Source: Cryptomeria japonica
Lineage: Eukaryota; Streptophyta; Pinopsida; Cupressales; Cupressaceae
Direction of reading: 5' to 3'
Assembly (NCBI RefSeq): GCF_030272615.1
Contig: NC_081405.1
Span: 609,946,677 to 610,010,676 of the forward strand
DNA: 64,000 nt
A program made the position numbers and the translations under genes. Position 1 is the stretch's first letter. Each line of letters begins with the position of its first letter. Below are positions 32,879-44,499 of this stretch, piece by piece. Under the pieces are notes generated by a model that was given only the letters and a program-made list of their open reading frames with translations, was not told where the DNA came from and ran no database searches.

Positions 32879-33841
32879 TCATATTGTTATACCATCTACC
32901 TCTTCTCTCTTTTCCAATGCATCTATAGTTGTCTCATGCTCTTCCATAGAGAGAGCCCATAATTGTTTATTAGCAGGCCTGCCATGATATCTATCCAATT
33001 TTATATTAGTTGCCACTAGCAAATGCGAGTAATGTATAATCTTCTTCTCTAATTCATAATCTTTAAATGCAGGCAATCCATTCTTTCTTGTTATATATTT
33101 ATGTAGCCAAGTTCCAACAACAACCATAGATCCTGTTTGATAGTCATAACCATCATCATCTACTCGAGGAGTGGTTAGCTTATGTTTTGGCTCTACACAT
33201 CGAGCCAACCAATTCTCTGTCCCCTCTTCAGTTTCCTATGGTGCAACAATAGCATAGACATGTCTTGTGCACAAAACAATTTTATTCTAATATTTAATGA
33301 GAAATAAAAACAAAAATATACACTATAAGATTTCATATATATGTACTATTTAATAAATCAAAATAAATTTCAAAAACAATTTTACCTTGCTGTATAAGAT
33401 CTGAATTGCGATCATAGTCATTTGATGCAAATATCTGATCCATATCTTCATCAATTCTTTCACATGGATCATTTGTATCGATGGGTGTCAATGATCTTTG
33501 TTGCCATTCTTAAACCCATTCTTTATTCTCACAAAATTCCCAATCTCCGAAAACACAAAACTAACAAAAGCAAGCAAGCTGCCTTGTGAATATAGTCCAT
33601 GTGTTTGAATTAGAACTCTTAAATGAATGCCATTTAGCTGATCCAATGATGGTATTATAATCATGCTGAATAGGAATACTATCTTCCTCTACCAACTAGA
33701 AGAAAAATCGAATTGCAGAGTTTTTAGTTGACCCTTTTGACAACTTTGAATTGCACCAATCTACAACTGCACAAGCATCTCTAAATTTCATTGCATCCTC
33801 AAATTTCAATTTTTCTCTAGCAAGATCTCTTTTTTTCTCCA
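32879..33841 (-). pseudogene. C-terminal part of the split transposase-like gene
   Basis: From the right it continues the protein broken at 57641: AREKLKFEDA (the repeated 45-bp target) -> 'MKFRDACAVVDWCNSKLS' -> a frame with one stop -> 'SAKWHSFKSSN'. 33208-32879 then encodes 109 codons starting MARCVEPKHKLTTPRVDDDG with 'GTWLHKYI'. Between about 33236 and 33385 an intron is possible (CAAG|GTAAAA donor, CATAG acceptor on the minus strand), but the phase does not fit cleanly. I do not recognise a named domain. See 57641-59752 for the main part. Confidence 0.6.
33790..33834. repeat. Left copy of the 45-bp target duplication of the Tat-like element
   Basis: Matches 57641-57685 at 43 of 45 positions, starting ATTGCATCCTCAAATTTCAA and ending CTCTTTTT. 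Both copies encode the same transposase segment (AREKLKFEDA / AREQLKFEDA), so the sequence was single before insertion. Confidence 0.85.
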
Positions 33842-33869
33842 TGTGCAATCTAAATGCCTTTATTGTGTC

Positions 33870-34540
33870 CTATGTATTCATCCCATAAAGTCCTAGTTTC
33901 CAATCATGATATGGGTCAACCACTTTATTATCATTGACCAAGCTATATTGAAGTTCCTGGAGCTCGTAAATGGAGGCTTTGGCATCAGAGATTACAACCT
34001 TGAATGTAATTACCCACCATGCTATTGTTTTTTTCAACACAAAGAGCTGGCACTCATTAGTTACCAATTTTATTGAGTTTTCTGTTAAAAACTCAGTGGC
34101 TCCATATTTTTCTTTCTTGGCAAACATGGGTAATACGTTTTCCTGCTTATGCTCCTCCTTTTCCCATTGCATAACATTATTTTGGATCTCTGCAATGAGG
34201 TTTTGAAGTTCATCACATAGCTTCCTCGAATCTATAATATAATTTTTTCCATCCTTGATCACCCCTTCAATCCATTTTTCTATGGCCCATGCGATGCTCT
34301 TGGCTCGCTGAACTTCATTCATCAGTTTCTTGAAGCTTGCGATATAGGAAGTGCTCCAAAGTAGCCTAGGCTATCAATGAATTGGGCTAACACCCTAATG
34401 TGTCATTTCAGTTCCTTTTTCTCTTGTCCATCTTTCTCTGACATCATGAGAATCTTCTTAGCCATCATATTTAAAGGTGGTTATTAGAGTCCCTGCTCAT
34501 GTTTCCGAGATCTACTTTGGTGACTTCAAAATCTTCTACA
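33870..34540 (-). pseudogene. LTR-borne long ORF, 3' LTR copy: C-terminal part
   Basis: Continues the frame cut by the copia insertion at 41242. Relics of 'MAKKILMMSEKDGQEKKELK' are followed by a 150-codon open stretch (34322-33870) with 'IEKWIEGVIKDGKNYIIDSRKLCDELQNLIAE', 'NVMQWEKEEHKQENVLPMF', 'QELQYSLVNDNKVVDPYHDW' and 'GLYGMNT'. It is charged, helical-looking and glutamine/glutamate-rich, with no known domain. It is about 80-85% identical by eye to 54229-53768. The frame runs to the LTR end (KAFRLHMEK). Confidence 0.75.
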
Positions 34541-34543
34541 TTT

Positions 34544-36044
34544 TGATAAATTAATGATGAATGAATAGTAACAAATGGGTACTAAGAGGGGGGGTGTGAA
34601 TCAGTACAGGCAAAACCTCAACCTTAAACCGGCTTGTCAACTAACACTTATGCACCGATAGACAAACAACAACATCGGTCCTTCAACAGAGTTCAACCAC
34701 AAAACCCAGTATAACTGAGACAAGCAAAGACTAGTTGACACTTATCTTCTCATATAGTCTAACTCTTCATTCCCATTTCACCCTAATGCATGAATAGGCA
34801 ATCTACCATCAAATATGTACATATTACAGCAAGATCAACATGTAACACCACTTAATTAGAAAACAATCATAACATCACATGAAGAAAGCATCACACATGA
34901 CACACACATTTTTCATGTGGAAACCCAACTAGGGAAAACCATGGTGGTGATGAACACCCACAAGCTATTTTTGAACTCTTTAGAAGTTCACTCTGTTAGA
35001 AGCCTTGTTCAGTTAAAGATGGATACAATAGGTTCTATTAGGAACCGATCCTGTTAGGGATCACCAGGTTAAGGGATGGCTACAATACCCAGTTAAGGGT
35101 ACCTTGTTAGAGGATTTCAAGAACTCAATAGCTAAAGGATATCAATGACTCAGTAGCTTCAAGTTACCTTGTTAAAGGATTTTCAACAAGTCAGTTAAGG
35201 CTACCCTATTAGGGGATTTCACAACTGTTGAAGTGGTTAAAGATCAACAGGCATATCAATGACCTGTCAATAGCACTCAATGCCAATGCAGATCCGCTTA
35301 AGCTCCTCTTCACCTTCTGCACTTACACTCTGCAGATATGCCTTCTCTCCTCTGGTCTGGCAAGAATCACATATCTCTTCTCTTAGATACACACACACAA
35401 CTTTTGCCAACAACCTCTGAAAGAATCACAACATCAACCTTATAGGACAGCAGACAGGTCAGTAGCATAAACCTTAAACCCTAAACCTATTAGGTTAAGC
35501 AATTCAAATGATTCAATCCTGATTGTTGAACATACTGCATTAAATGCAATAGATCTTGAATAAATCTCAAGACATTCTCCTCGTTCATTATCCACCAATT
35601 TCATGGCGGTTGATAATCCATCACACATTTTCACCGTTTACAAACTTTGCACATTCCTGAGGTAGCTAGGGATAGTCTTCTTCATGCAAGATCCTTCACG
35701 CGTACAAGGCTAACATGGCAACATGATTTGTTCTTTGTTATACTGCTAACTCATCACACAAAGATCATCGATTGAGTCATACAGGCTTGAGGTACTCCAA
35801 CTGGAAATCCTGAAGTGGAAACTACCTACCAACTGGTAGTCATACAATGCTTCCATGTGCCGGTTCCCATGACTACATGTCGGTTCACCTTGACATGCCG
35901 GTTCACCTTAAACAAATATACTGCTTTACTTTGGCATATATACCGCTTCTCACATATGTCAGTTCTCTCTTCATATCACATATTGACATCAATGACAACA
36001 TACAATATCATTATGTCCTCATACCGGTTCACATAACGCCAACA
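34544..36044 (-). repeat. 3' LTR of the second Copia-A element
   Basis: 1501 bp, TGATAAATTAATG...GCCAACA. CCTTATA at 35438 and AAACCTTAAACCCTAAAC at 35469-35486 form the promoter-like pair on the minus strand. GTGGAAACCC is at 34918. A polypurine tract (minus strand, GCCAAAGGGGGAGAT) directly follows at 36045-36059. Confidence 0.92.
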
Positions 36045-36391
36045 ATCTCCCCCTTTGGCATTGATGGCAATATACAAAGATATCTCTTTGCTAACTCATC
36101 TTCTCCCCAATTTCTGCAGATTATTTCTGTAGATATCTTCTCCACTACACTTCTTCTCCCCCTTTGACAATAATGCCAAAGTGGAGGCACAAACATCCTT
36201 GTCCCATGATGCTACTCCCCCTGAGGAGTAGCATCCTTCAACACATCAATCAACAAAAAAAATTTGACTATTAAATACCTGACTAATGTGGAACAAATAC
36301 TTTTAATTTACCTCCTAAAGGGGCAGTACCCCCAATTCACATCTTAAATACACAAATGTAGTCTTTGGGAGAGGCTTGGTGAATATGTCTA

Positions 36392-36865
36392 CTAACTGCT
36401 CCTTACTGGAACATGTTCTAGTGCAATCTCTTTATTTTGAACCTTTTCCCTCAAGAAATGATACTTAAGCTCAAAATGCTTGGTTCTAGAATGTAAAACT
36501 GGATTCTTTGGAATATTGATAGCACTTGTGTTATCACAGAATATACTTACCAATTCAGATACAAGGATTTTGAAGCCATCTAATACATGCTTCATCCAGA
36601 TTGTCTGAGTGCAGTTCATGAAAGCTGAAACATACTCCACTTCCACTGTAGACTGAGAGATACAACTCTACTTCTTACTCATCCATGAGACCAGTCTACC
36701 ACTGAGAAAGAATGCACCACCGGTTGTGCTTTTCTGATCATCCACATTACTTGCCCAATCAGCACTTATGAATACTTTCAGATTGAAATCATTGTCGTAT
36801 GGATACCACAATCCATAGTTAACTATTCCCTGCAGATACCTAATAATCCGCTTGACTGCAACCAA
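36392..36865 (-). pseudogene. RNase H of the second Copia-A element
   Basis: 36865-36668 carries 'RIIRYLQGIVNYGLWYPYDN', then a first catalytic region in which D-A-D-W is S-A-D-W ('ISADWASNVDD'), then 'GGAFFLSGRLVSWMSKK'. One stop follows, then 36646-36392 with 'MEVEYVSAFMNCTQTIWMKH', 'SIFCDNTSAINIPKNPVLHS' and 'HFLREKVQNKEIALEH'. Confidence 0.88.
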
Positions 36866-36967
36866 GTGGGATTCTCTTGGACTTTTCTAGAACCTTGCAG
36901 TAATGTCAACTACATGTGCAATATCTGGTCTGCTATGCACTACATAATGTATCTTACCAATCATTGA

Positions 36968-37820
36968 TCAATATTCCTTCTCATCAACCAATACGGAATC
37001 ATCCTCTTTTGATAATTTGCAACTGGTCACCATCGGTGTACCAACTGATTTGCTATCTTCCATGCCAAAGGTCTTCAACACCTCTTTGACATATTTGTAC
37101 TGAGTGATAAAGATTTTGTCTTTCATCTGCTGGATTTGTAGTCCAATGAAGAACTTAATCTCCCCTATGAGTGACATCTCAAACTCTTCCTTCATCTCAT
37201 CAGCAAACTCATGACTCATCTCCACCAAAGATAATGTCATCAACAAAAACCTCACAGATCAGGATCTGATCTCCTTCATATTTCAAGTAGATATTGCTAT
37301 CTTCACTTCTTCTCTCAAATCCTATTTTCCCAATATGGGAATGTAGACGTTCATACCATGCTCTAGGTGCCTTCTTTAGACCATATAAGGCTTTATGTAG
37401 CCTGCACACCATATCACTATCTTCAGATAGGGAAAACCCATCTGGTTTCTCTATATACACCTCCTCTTCAAGTATACCACTTAGAAATGCAGATTTTACA
37501 TCCATTTGATACACCTTGAATCCTTTAAAAGCTGCATATGCAAGAAGCATACAAGCTCCGTCCAATCTGGCTATAGGAGAAAAGGTTTCTCCATAGTCTT
37601 CTCCTTCTTCTTGAGCATATCCTTTGCACACCAATCTGGCTTTGTTCCTAATCACTGTGCTATCCTCATTTGGCTTGTTCCTGAACACCCATTTGGTACC
37701 AGTGACATTTTTATGCTCTGGTCTAGGTACCAAGGACCATGTACCATTTTTCTCTATCTAGTCAAGTTTCTCTTCCATTGCCTTGATCCAGTCTTCATCT
37801 TTATGAGCCTCTTTGAATGA
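36968..37820 (-). pseudogene. Reverse transcriptase of the second Copia-A element
   Basis: 37733-37209 is open for 174 codons: [80 protein letters not shown] and the catalytic FVDD ([12 protein letters not shown]). A few bases are lost directly after GG, shifting the frame. The rest ([28 protein letters not shown]) is in the next frame, 37255-36968. Confidence 0.92.
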
Positions 37821-38155
37821 TTTAGGCTCAAATTCAGAGATCCTACATGAGTTTCTCTAATCTTTCTTCTTGTAAGGATTCCTGCATCCTTATCTCCTAT
37901 GATCTGCTTAGGATCATGATTCAGCTTGACATACCGAGGAATAGTCTTGACAGGTTCTTCTTGCTTTTCCTCTTCATCCTCATCTTCATCAGTATCAACA
38001 TTCACCGGTTCAGGAACACTATTACTTGTACTTGGTTGACTGACAACCAGTTCCTAGAAGGCTGCAACCAATTCATTTACAGCTTGCTCACTACTGGTTT
38101 CCTCTGGTTTCTCAGAGGTTTCATCAACTCTCACATTGATACTTTCCATAATTCT

Positions 38156-39067
38156 CTAAGTCCTATTGTTGAAACACTTGAGAGCTTTACTCTTGGTGGA
38201 ATATCCTAGGAATATTCCCTCATCACATTTAGCTTCAAACTTGCCCTGATGTTCACTCCTCTTGATGTAACATTTGCTACCAAATATTCTAAAGTAGCTA
38301 ACCACAGGTGTCTTACCGTTCCAATACTCATAAGGAGTTTTATCCTTACCTTTCTTGATGAGTACTTGGCTCATTGTGTAGAATGTAGTGCTTACCGCTT
38401 CTCTCCAAAAGGTGTGAGCTACCTTTCCTTGAATCAACATGGTTCTAGCTACTTCAACCAAAGTCCAATTATTCCTCTCTGCTAGGCCATTCTTCTGTGG
38501 AGTCTGGGGGCCAGATAGTTGCCTCTTGATGCCAAATTCTTCATAATACTTGTTGAATTCACTGAAAGTTAATTCCCCTCCTTGATCAGTTTTGAGGCAA
38601 TTGATCCTTTTACCACTTTCCTTCTCCACTAATGCTCTGAAATCTTTGAACTTCGCAAAGGCTTCAGACTTGTCTTTCAAGAATGTGACCGACATCATTC
38701 TTGACCAGTCATCAATGAGAATCATGAAGTACCTATCACCCTGCACACTTCTAGTTTTCATAGGACCACACAAATCAGTATGCACAAGATCAAGCAAGTT
38801 GTCAGCAATGAAAGATTTACCTTTAAAGGTTGAGGAAGACATTTTCCCCAATTGACACTCTCTGCACAAGGTGTTATCTGGTTTTCTTAGCAATGGCAAC
38901 CCTCTAACTGCCTTGATCTTACTAGCCTTCATAATGTTATCAAAGTTTACATGGTAGAGTCTCCTATGCCATATCCAGCTATCATCAAATTTAGCCATAA
39001 GACATGTACTTATATTTGCATTCAGATGAAATAGGTTACCTTTGGTCTGCATGTCGGTGGCCACCAA
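38156..39067 (-). pseudogene. Integrase of the second Copia-A element, one open frame
   Basis: The longest uninterrupted retroelement frame in the window, 303 codons. The zinc-binding part is WHRRLYHVNFDNIM ... CRECQLGKM. The core aspartates lie in 'VHTDLCGPMKT' and 'KTDQGGEL', and the glutamate in 'KNGLAERNNW' after the usual TPQ. The C-terminal 'VVSYFRIFGSKCYIKRSEHQ' and 'GIFLGYSTKSKALKCFNN' are present. All three catalytic acidic residues are intact. It is part of a polyprotein broken elsewhere. Confidence 0.93.
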
Positions 39068-39136
39068 TTCACCATCTTTTCCTTTGATTCTGTATACTCC
39101 ATTCTTGAATTCTAGAGTGAGACCACTGTCATTCAG

Positions 39137-40381
39137 CTAGGCAACACTCAGAAGGTTGTGTCTGAGACCATCAACCCAATACACATTGTCAGCACTACTC
39201 TTTCCATTCAGAGAGATGGGCACTTTTCCTTTAACCATACATGGTGCATCATTCCCAAAATGAACCACACCGCCATTATACTCTTCCAAGGATAGAAACT
39301 TGCCTTGGTCACCAGTCATATGGTGAGAGAAACCACTATCAATAATCCACTCATTCAAATTATCAAAGCAGGAGACAAGAGCCTTCTTGTCTGACACATC
39401 TTCTTTTACAACAACAAACACAATGTCTTCATTCTCTTCATCTTCTGATTCCTCATTTGTGACACCTTCATCAACTATAACAAAACAGTTTCTTCGGTTT
39501 CCTCCTTTGAATTTCCTGAATCTTTCTAGTTTATCCTTGTTGTCACTATTAAGACAGTTCATAGCAATATGTCCTATCTAGTTACATGAAAAACATTTTA
39601 AAGGGAGCTTACCTTTGTATTTACTAGTTCCTTTTGGAAGTTTCTTGGCAAGAAGAGCTTCAAATTCCATCAAAAACTCCTCATCATCCATTACTCTACT
39701 TTGTCTTGGTTCACCACTAGTGCTTGCTTCTTTTCCTTTCCTGGATGGTACAGCAGAAGCTCTAAAAGCTGATTCAGTCTTTTGAACACTGCCATCAAAA
39801 CTATTTAGCTCATAGGTTGTTAACTTTGCTATGATGGAGTCCAAGGATACCTTAGTCTTGTCTATTGATCTCAGCTCCTGAATAGCAGCAACCCTTATTG
39901 CATAGACTGGCAATAGGGATCTTAGGACTTTGCTTACCACAGTGGAATCTTCCATTTTACCACCTGCACTCTTGATATCTCTGACAACAGTTTTGATTCT
40001 AATACCATACTATTGAATGGTTTCACCTTCAACCATTCGCATGTCTTCAAACTTTCCTCTAAGGCTTTCTTCCTTAGCTTGTTTTACATGCTCATCACCT
40101 CCATAGATATTTTCAAGAGCATCCCATACCTCTTTGGGATTTACCTTATCTTGGACATCAATGAACTCAATATCAAATAAACTACTGATTAGGGCTTCCA
40201 TGACTTGCCCATTCTCCTGTATCTCTCTCTTTTGATCATCGGTGAGAGTACTAGTAGGGGCCACATAGGGATTCTCAACATAGGTCCAATGTTGAGCACC
40301 CATGCTTCTGATGTATATCTTCATTCTATCTTTCCATATACTGAAATTTTCTTTGTTAAACTTTGGAACTTCCCTCTTCAT
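39137..40381 (-). pseudogene. Gag and protease of the second Copia-A element
   Basis: Start chosen at MKREVPKFNKENFSIWKDRM (40381), which aligns with Copia-A gag. TAG at 40010 after 'VEGETIQ', the frame continuing from 39955. Knuckle CFSCN*IGHIAMNC has both first cysteines, with a stop between. An acidic linker is followed by protease start 'WIIDSGFSHHMTG' (39360-39320) with D-S-G intact but the next cysteine changed. Confidence 0.9.
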
Positions 40382-40453
40382 CTTTACAACAGAATCTTTC
40401 CCTAAAGTGGTTAAGCTTACAACATAGAGGACCATTGAGTGCTATTATCAATG

Positions 40454-41237
40454 ACTTGATAATAGCACTCAATGCCAATGCAGATCTACTTAAGCTCCTC
40501 TTCACTTTCTACACTTACACTCTGCAGATATGACTTCTCACCTCTAGTCTGGCAAGAATCACATATCTCTTCTCTTAGATACACACACACAACTTTTGCC
40601 AACAACCTCTGAAAGAATCACAACATCAACCTTATAGGACAACAGACAGGTTGGTAGCATAAACCTTAAACCCTAAACCTATTAGGTCAAGCAATTCAAA
40701 CGGTTCAATCTGGACCATTAAACATACTGCATTAAATGGCATAGATCTTGAATAAATCTCAAGACATTCTCCATCGTTCATTATCCACCAATTTCATGGT
40801 GGCTGATAATCCATCACTTGTTTTCACCATTTACAAACTTCGCACATTCTCGAGGTAGATAGGGATAGTCTTCTTCATACAAGATCCTTCACGCACACAA
40901 GGCTGACGTGGCAACATGATCTGTTCTTTGTTATACTGCTAACTCATCACACAAAGATCACCGATTGAGTCACACAAGCTTGAGGTACTCCAACCAGAAA
41001 TCCTGAAGTGGAAACTACCTACCAACTGGTAGTCATACAATGCTTCCATGTGTCGGTTCCCATGACTACATTCCGGTTCACCTTGACATGTCGATTCACA
41101 TTGAACAAATATACCGCTTTACTTTGGCATATATACTGATTCTCACATATGTTGGTTCTCTCTTCATATCACATATTGACATCAGTTACAACATACAATA
41201 TCATTATGTCCTCATACTGGTTCACATAATGCCAACA
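40454..41237 (-). repeat. Truncated 5' LTR of the second Copia-A element
   Basis: 784 bp, matching 35253-36044. The part equal to 34544-35250 (about 700 bp), together with the primer-binding site, is missing: gag-proximal sequence at about 40440 joins the mid-LTR directly. This internal deletion happened after insertion or during copying. AAACCTTAAACCCTAAAC lies at 40661-40678. Confidence 0.9.
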
Positions 41238-41242
41238 CATTT

Positions 41243-43347
41243 ATTTCTTTATTTTCATCCCTGGGTTTATAGGAAGCAACTTCAGCAACCCATCTCCTAG
41301 TCTTTTCATTAGCATCCAACCTGGTGGTTGTTTTGAACTTCTTCTATTTAGGAACTTTTTCCATGTACTTGACCACCATGTCTTAAATTGGGATGGACAT
41401 TGGGATCAAGCTTCGTTTCTTACTTACTGAAGTAGTTAACCATTTGGGAGTTGTGCTTGAAATAGTTGTTCTTCCAGTTACTTTAGGTGGTGGTGTCATG
41501 GCTATAGTGATTGAATGGGAATCCGTGGTGTTGACTATGTCACTATCAAGGTCCTCGACCTCAAAAATATAAGGATCGAGGGTCTTGTCTTTCAACTCTG
41601 TGTCTCTAACCTGGTCCATTTTCTTCTGTGCAACACTCTTTGACCTTGTATATCGAGGAGCAAGAAAGTTCAAAGCAAGATTAGGCTCGTTCTTGGTGTG
41701 AGATGACTTCTTATTTTTACCTACATGAACAGGCATAGAAGTGGGATTAGAAAAGCTTTTTGGAGAATGTAGAGAAACCACATTATCTCTTGCAGGACCA
41801 ATCTTGATGCCTCATTTCATTTCTCTTTTCTTATTAACCCAATATGCAGTTCTTTCCAAGACCCTTTTCATTCTGAGCTATATATCATCTTCTTCTTCCA
41901 TATCCCAATTACTACAGGATGTTCTAGGTTCAGTTTGATCTAGATACCCAAGTTCAAATAGCTGTAGATTATCTTCTTCGATCTGGCTTATATCAAGTTT
42001 CACTTGCAGTGAAACTACCTATTCTAGAACGATTCTCATATTTTCTCTCCTAAACACTTCAAGTTCATCACAACAATTTTCCCAAAAGTCTTCCAAGCAT
42101 GGGATAGGAAGGTGCAACATCAAACCAAGGCTCCGTGAGAAACCTTTATTATCAAAGTCATTCCTTTCTTGATATAGTTTAAAATTTAAATTCTTCAAGT
42201 CACCACCTATGCTCAACACATCTGACATTGAACTACAAGATAAAGTGCCCAATTGAATAGGGAAATGATCTTCCCATTTATCTTTGGGTTGAGCTTTCTT
42301 GGTTACATCAGACAACTGTATACAAATCTCAACAAGGACAAAACAATCTGAACAAAAATGAGGAAGTCTAAAAGGTTCCTCTTTGAAACTACCTACCCTT
42401 ATATAATAGAAACGAGGAAATTAAACAAAGAAACTATCATATATTTTCACTAGGGCCTGGGCATCTTTAGACACTCTTTTTTATTTCATGTTCTTCAATT
42501 CATAGCATAGGTCCCCAAGGAAAGCATTATGCACTCTCCTGAAATCTTGTAATGCATTGTCTCTTTGCAGCATGGGGTAAAAGTCATATACAGAAATATC
42601 CCCTTTAGTAGGTTGCCTAGGAATTCCCATTATCTCTTTGGTACATGCCAAACAATATTTTAAATAAGAAGACATGAAGAAATTTTATTTGAACTTCTTT
42701 GCCATACTCATTTTTTCTCTCATAGAGTCACCAATAAGATCCGCCCAATAAGGAACTCCTTTCCCTCCAACAACAGTTGCACATAACAGTAAATCCAGTC
42801 ATCAAGGCTGTAGGCTTCAACTGAACCTCTACCTCGGTGTAACAACAACATAACATTATGAATATGGGGAAGCATGTGATTTTTGTTGGGGTATTTAGGT
42901 ATCCTAGAGCCACCTCTCAAAGGAACTATCAACCCATGATTTGCTATATTGTACTCTTGTCTGCGTTGAACTCGGTGATTGATTGGGTAGGGGAAAAATT
43001 TGAGAACTTGTAATCTGGCAACTTGAAAACAAAAGAAATGACTTCCCTATTAATCGTGAGGAGGGTTTCACCATTGTCCCTCTTGATAGTTTCAGAAATA
43101 GGGTCATATCGTGCAATGCACTCCCTAACTAATAATGGGCAAGGAATACTAGGTGGGAAAGTTGCTGCCTCTATCAGGCCACTACTTAAACTTTCTAGAT
43201 CAAAGAACCATCAATACCTTTAAACATCCTTTCCTTCAAGGCTTCCAAATTCTCCCCTTTCAAGTCTATGTCACTGACAATGGGTTCTATGCAAGAAAGA
43301 CTAAAAATATTTTTGAAAAGATGCAGAGTGGACTTCATAATGTATAA
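41243..43347 (-). pseudogene. LTR-borne long ORF, 3' LTR copy: N-terminal and middle parts
   Basis: Begins at the ATG near 43342 (MKSTLHLFKNIFSLSCIEPI) and ends at the copia insertion. Recognisable against the other copy: 'NLEALKERMFKGIDGS', 'IVPLRGGSRIPKYPNKNHML', 'DWIYCYVQLLLEGKEF', 'YCLACTKEIMGIPRQPTKGD', 'YPMLQRDNALQDFRRVHNAF', 'QLGTLSCSSMSDVLSIGGDL' and a Ser/Thr/Pro-rich stretch (41781-41383, with MTPPPKVTGRTTISS). Several frameshifts and stops. No known domain is recognised. Confidence 0.75.
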
Positions 43348-44499
43348 CCAACAACCCTTATCTCTCCAAGAAATTTTATTACGAGAGAGAAAAACAACTA
43401 AAAATTATTGAAGAAGATAGGAATTAAAACTCACCTTCACGGTTGAAAACAATCAAATGACTACTAGAAGAAAAACCTTCAACCAGACACTCTATAGCAA
43501 TGAAGAACAGATTTCAAAAATAAATCACTTCATACCTTATAACAAATGAAGTGCCAAAAGATCATTAAGTGCATTAATTTTAGCCATCAACTCAAATGTG
43601 CCGAGCATTGGGATTTGACATCATGTGTGTGTATTGAATGCATGATGGCGCTCTCGGGGTAACTGATGATTCCAAATAATGATTACTTGCCTTGAAAATC
43701 GGCTAGTTGACGTCACCTGAGATATGGCCAGATCTTCATCACACTTATCAATAAATGCACCATCATGTCATTTAGTATTTTCTATGGGACCCACCCGATT
43801 TGAACATTCATTAACCATTTAAACTGACTTAATGAGGGTTCAGGTAGTTCAAAGCATATGCTATGCCAAGGAGATTTTTCTTTGGGAAAAGATTAACTTT
43901 GTTGATTGTCACTGGTCCTTTGAACATCCTCAAACATTTTGAACATCACTAAACTATTTGAACTAGGTTCAAATGGTTCATAGTCTGGAGAAAGAGTATA
44001 TGAAAGATAATCCGTGATCATGAAATAGAGCTGCTACAAAAACACTTGACGTAAACGTTAGCCTAAAAATGTCTTAGACACAACTTAGAACCTGTGGTAC
44101 CAAAATGAACACTATGAACTCTTTTTAGGATGGTTTGAGGGGTTCATGAGGTTCAAACAAACCATTGAAGTGAATTGCTAAGGATTTAGAAAATATTTAC
44201 AGGAGGATTAGGGATTGAACCAATGAACTTTTAAAAGGACTTCAGAAAAAGAGGGAGAAAAAGGACTCAACTAAAAATTTTGCAAGGTGACTCACTCTTG
44301 TTATGAGGGATGAATGACAAGGTAACATTGGCTCTAGCTAGGGATTGCATTTTGTGAAAAGTGCAAAGAACTCTAAATCTCTGGTTTTGCACAACAAAAT
44401 AGAAAGAGGACGAAAGGACACACACACAAAAGACAAAAACAAACAACTAATCTACTATGTACAGGAACTCTTGATCATAGGTTTCAAATTTTATAGAGC

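Larger units (their letters stand above)
34544..41237 (-). mobile_element. Second Copia-A family element, inserted in the Tat-like LTR
   Basis: 6694 bp, flanked by perfect CATTT repeats (34539-34543 and 41238-41242). The LTRs are 34544-36044 (complete) and 40454-41237 (truncated), with gag and pol between on the minus strand. LTR, gag and pol match Copia-A closely. Removing it and one CATTT restores the LTR frame ('NKEIN' to 'EDFEVTKVDL'). Confidence 0.95.
33842..44327 (-). repeat. Tat-like 3' LTR, interrupted by a copia element
   Basis: 3787 bp after removing 34544-41242. TG at 33842 and GGTAACA at 44321-44327 give TG...CA ends. It matches 53818-57640 along its whole length. On the outer side, minus strand, TGGAGAAA follows the ...TGCACA end, the same eight bases that begin the primer site after the 5' LTR. 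Confidence 0.85.

Noticed and set aside
33236-33385. Intron in the transposase C-terminal part
   Set aside because: Donor (CAAG|GTAAAA) and acceptor (CATAG) look good on the minus strand, but the joined phase gives a stop. Kept only as a remark.
37847-38209. + strand frames opposite the second Copia-A pol
   Set aside because: Antisense to an integrase and linker whose minus-strand reading has all diagnostic motifs.
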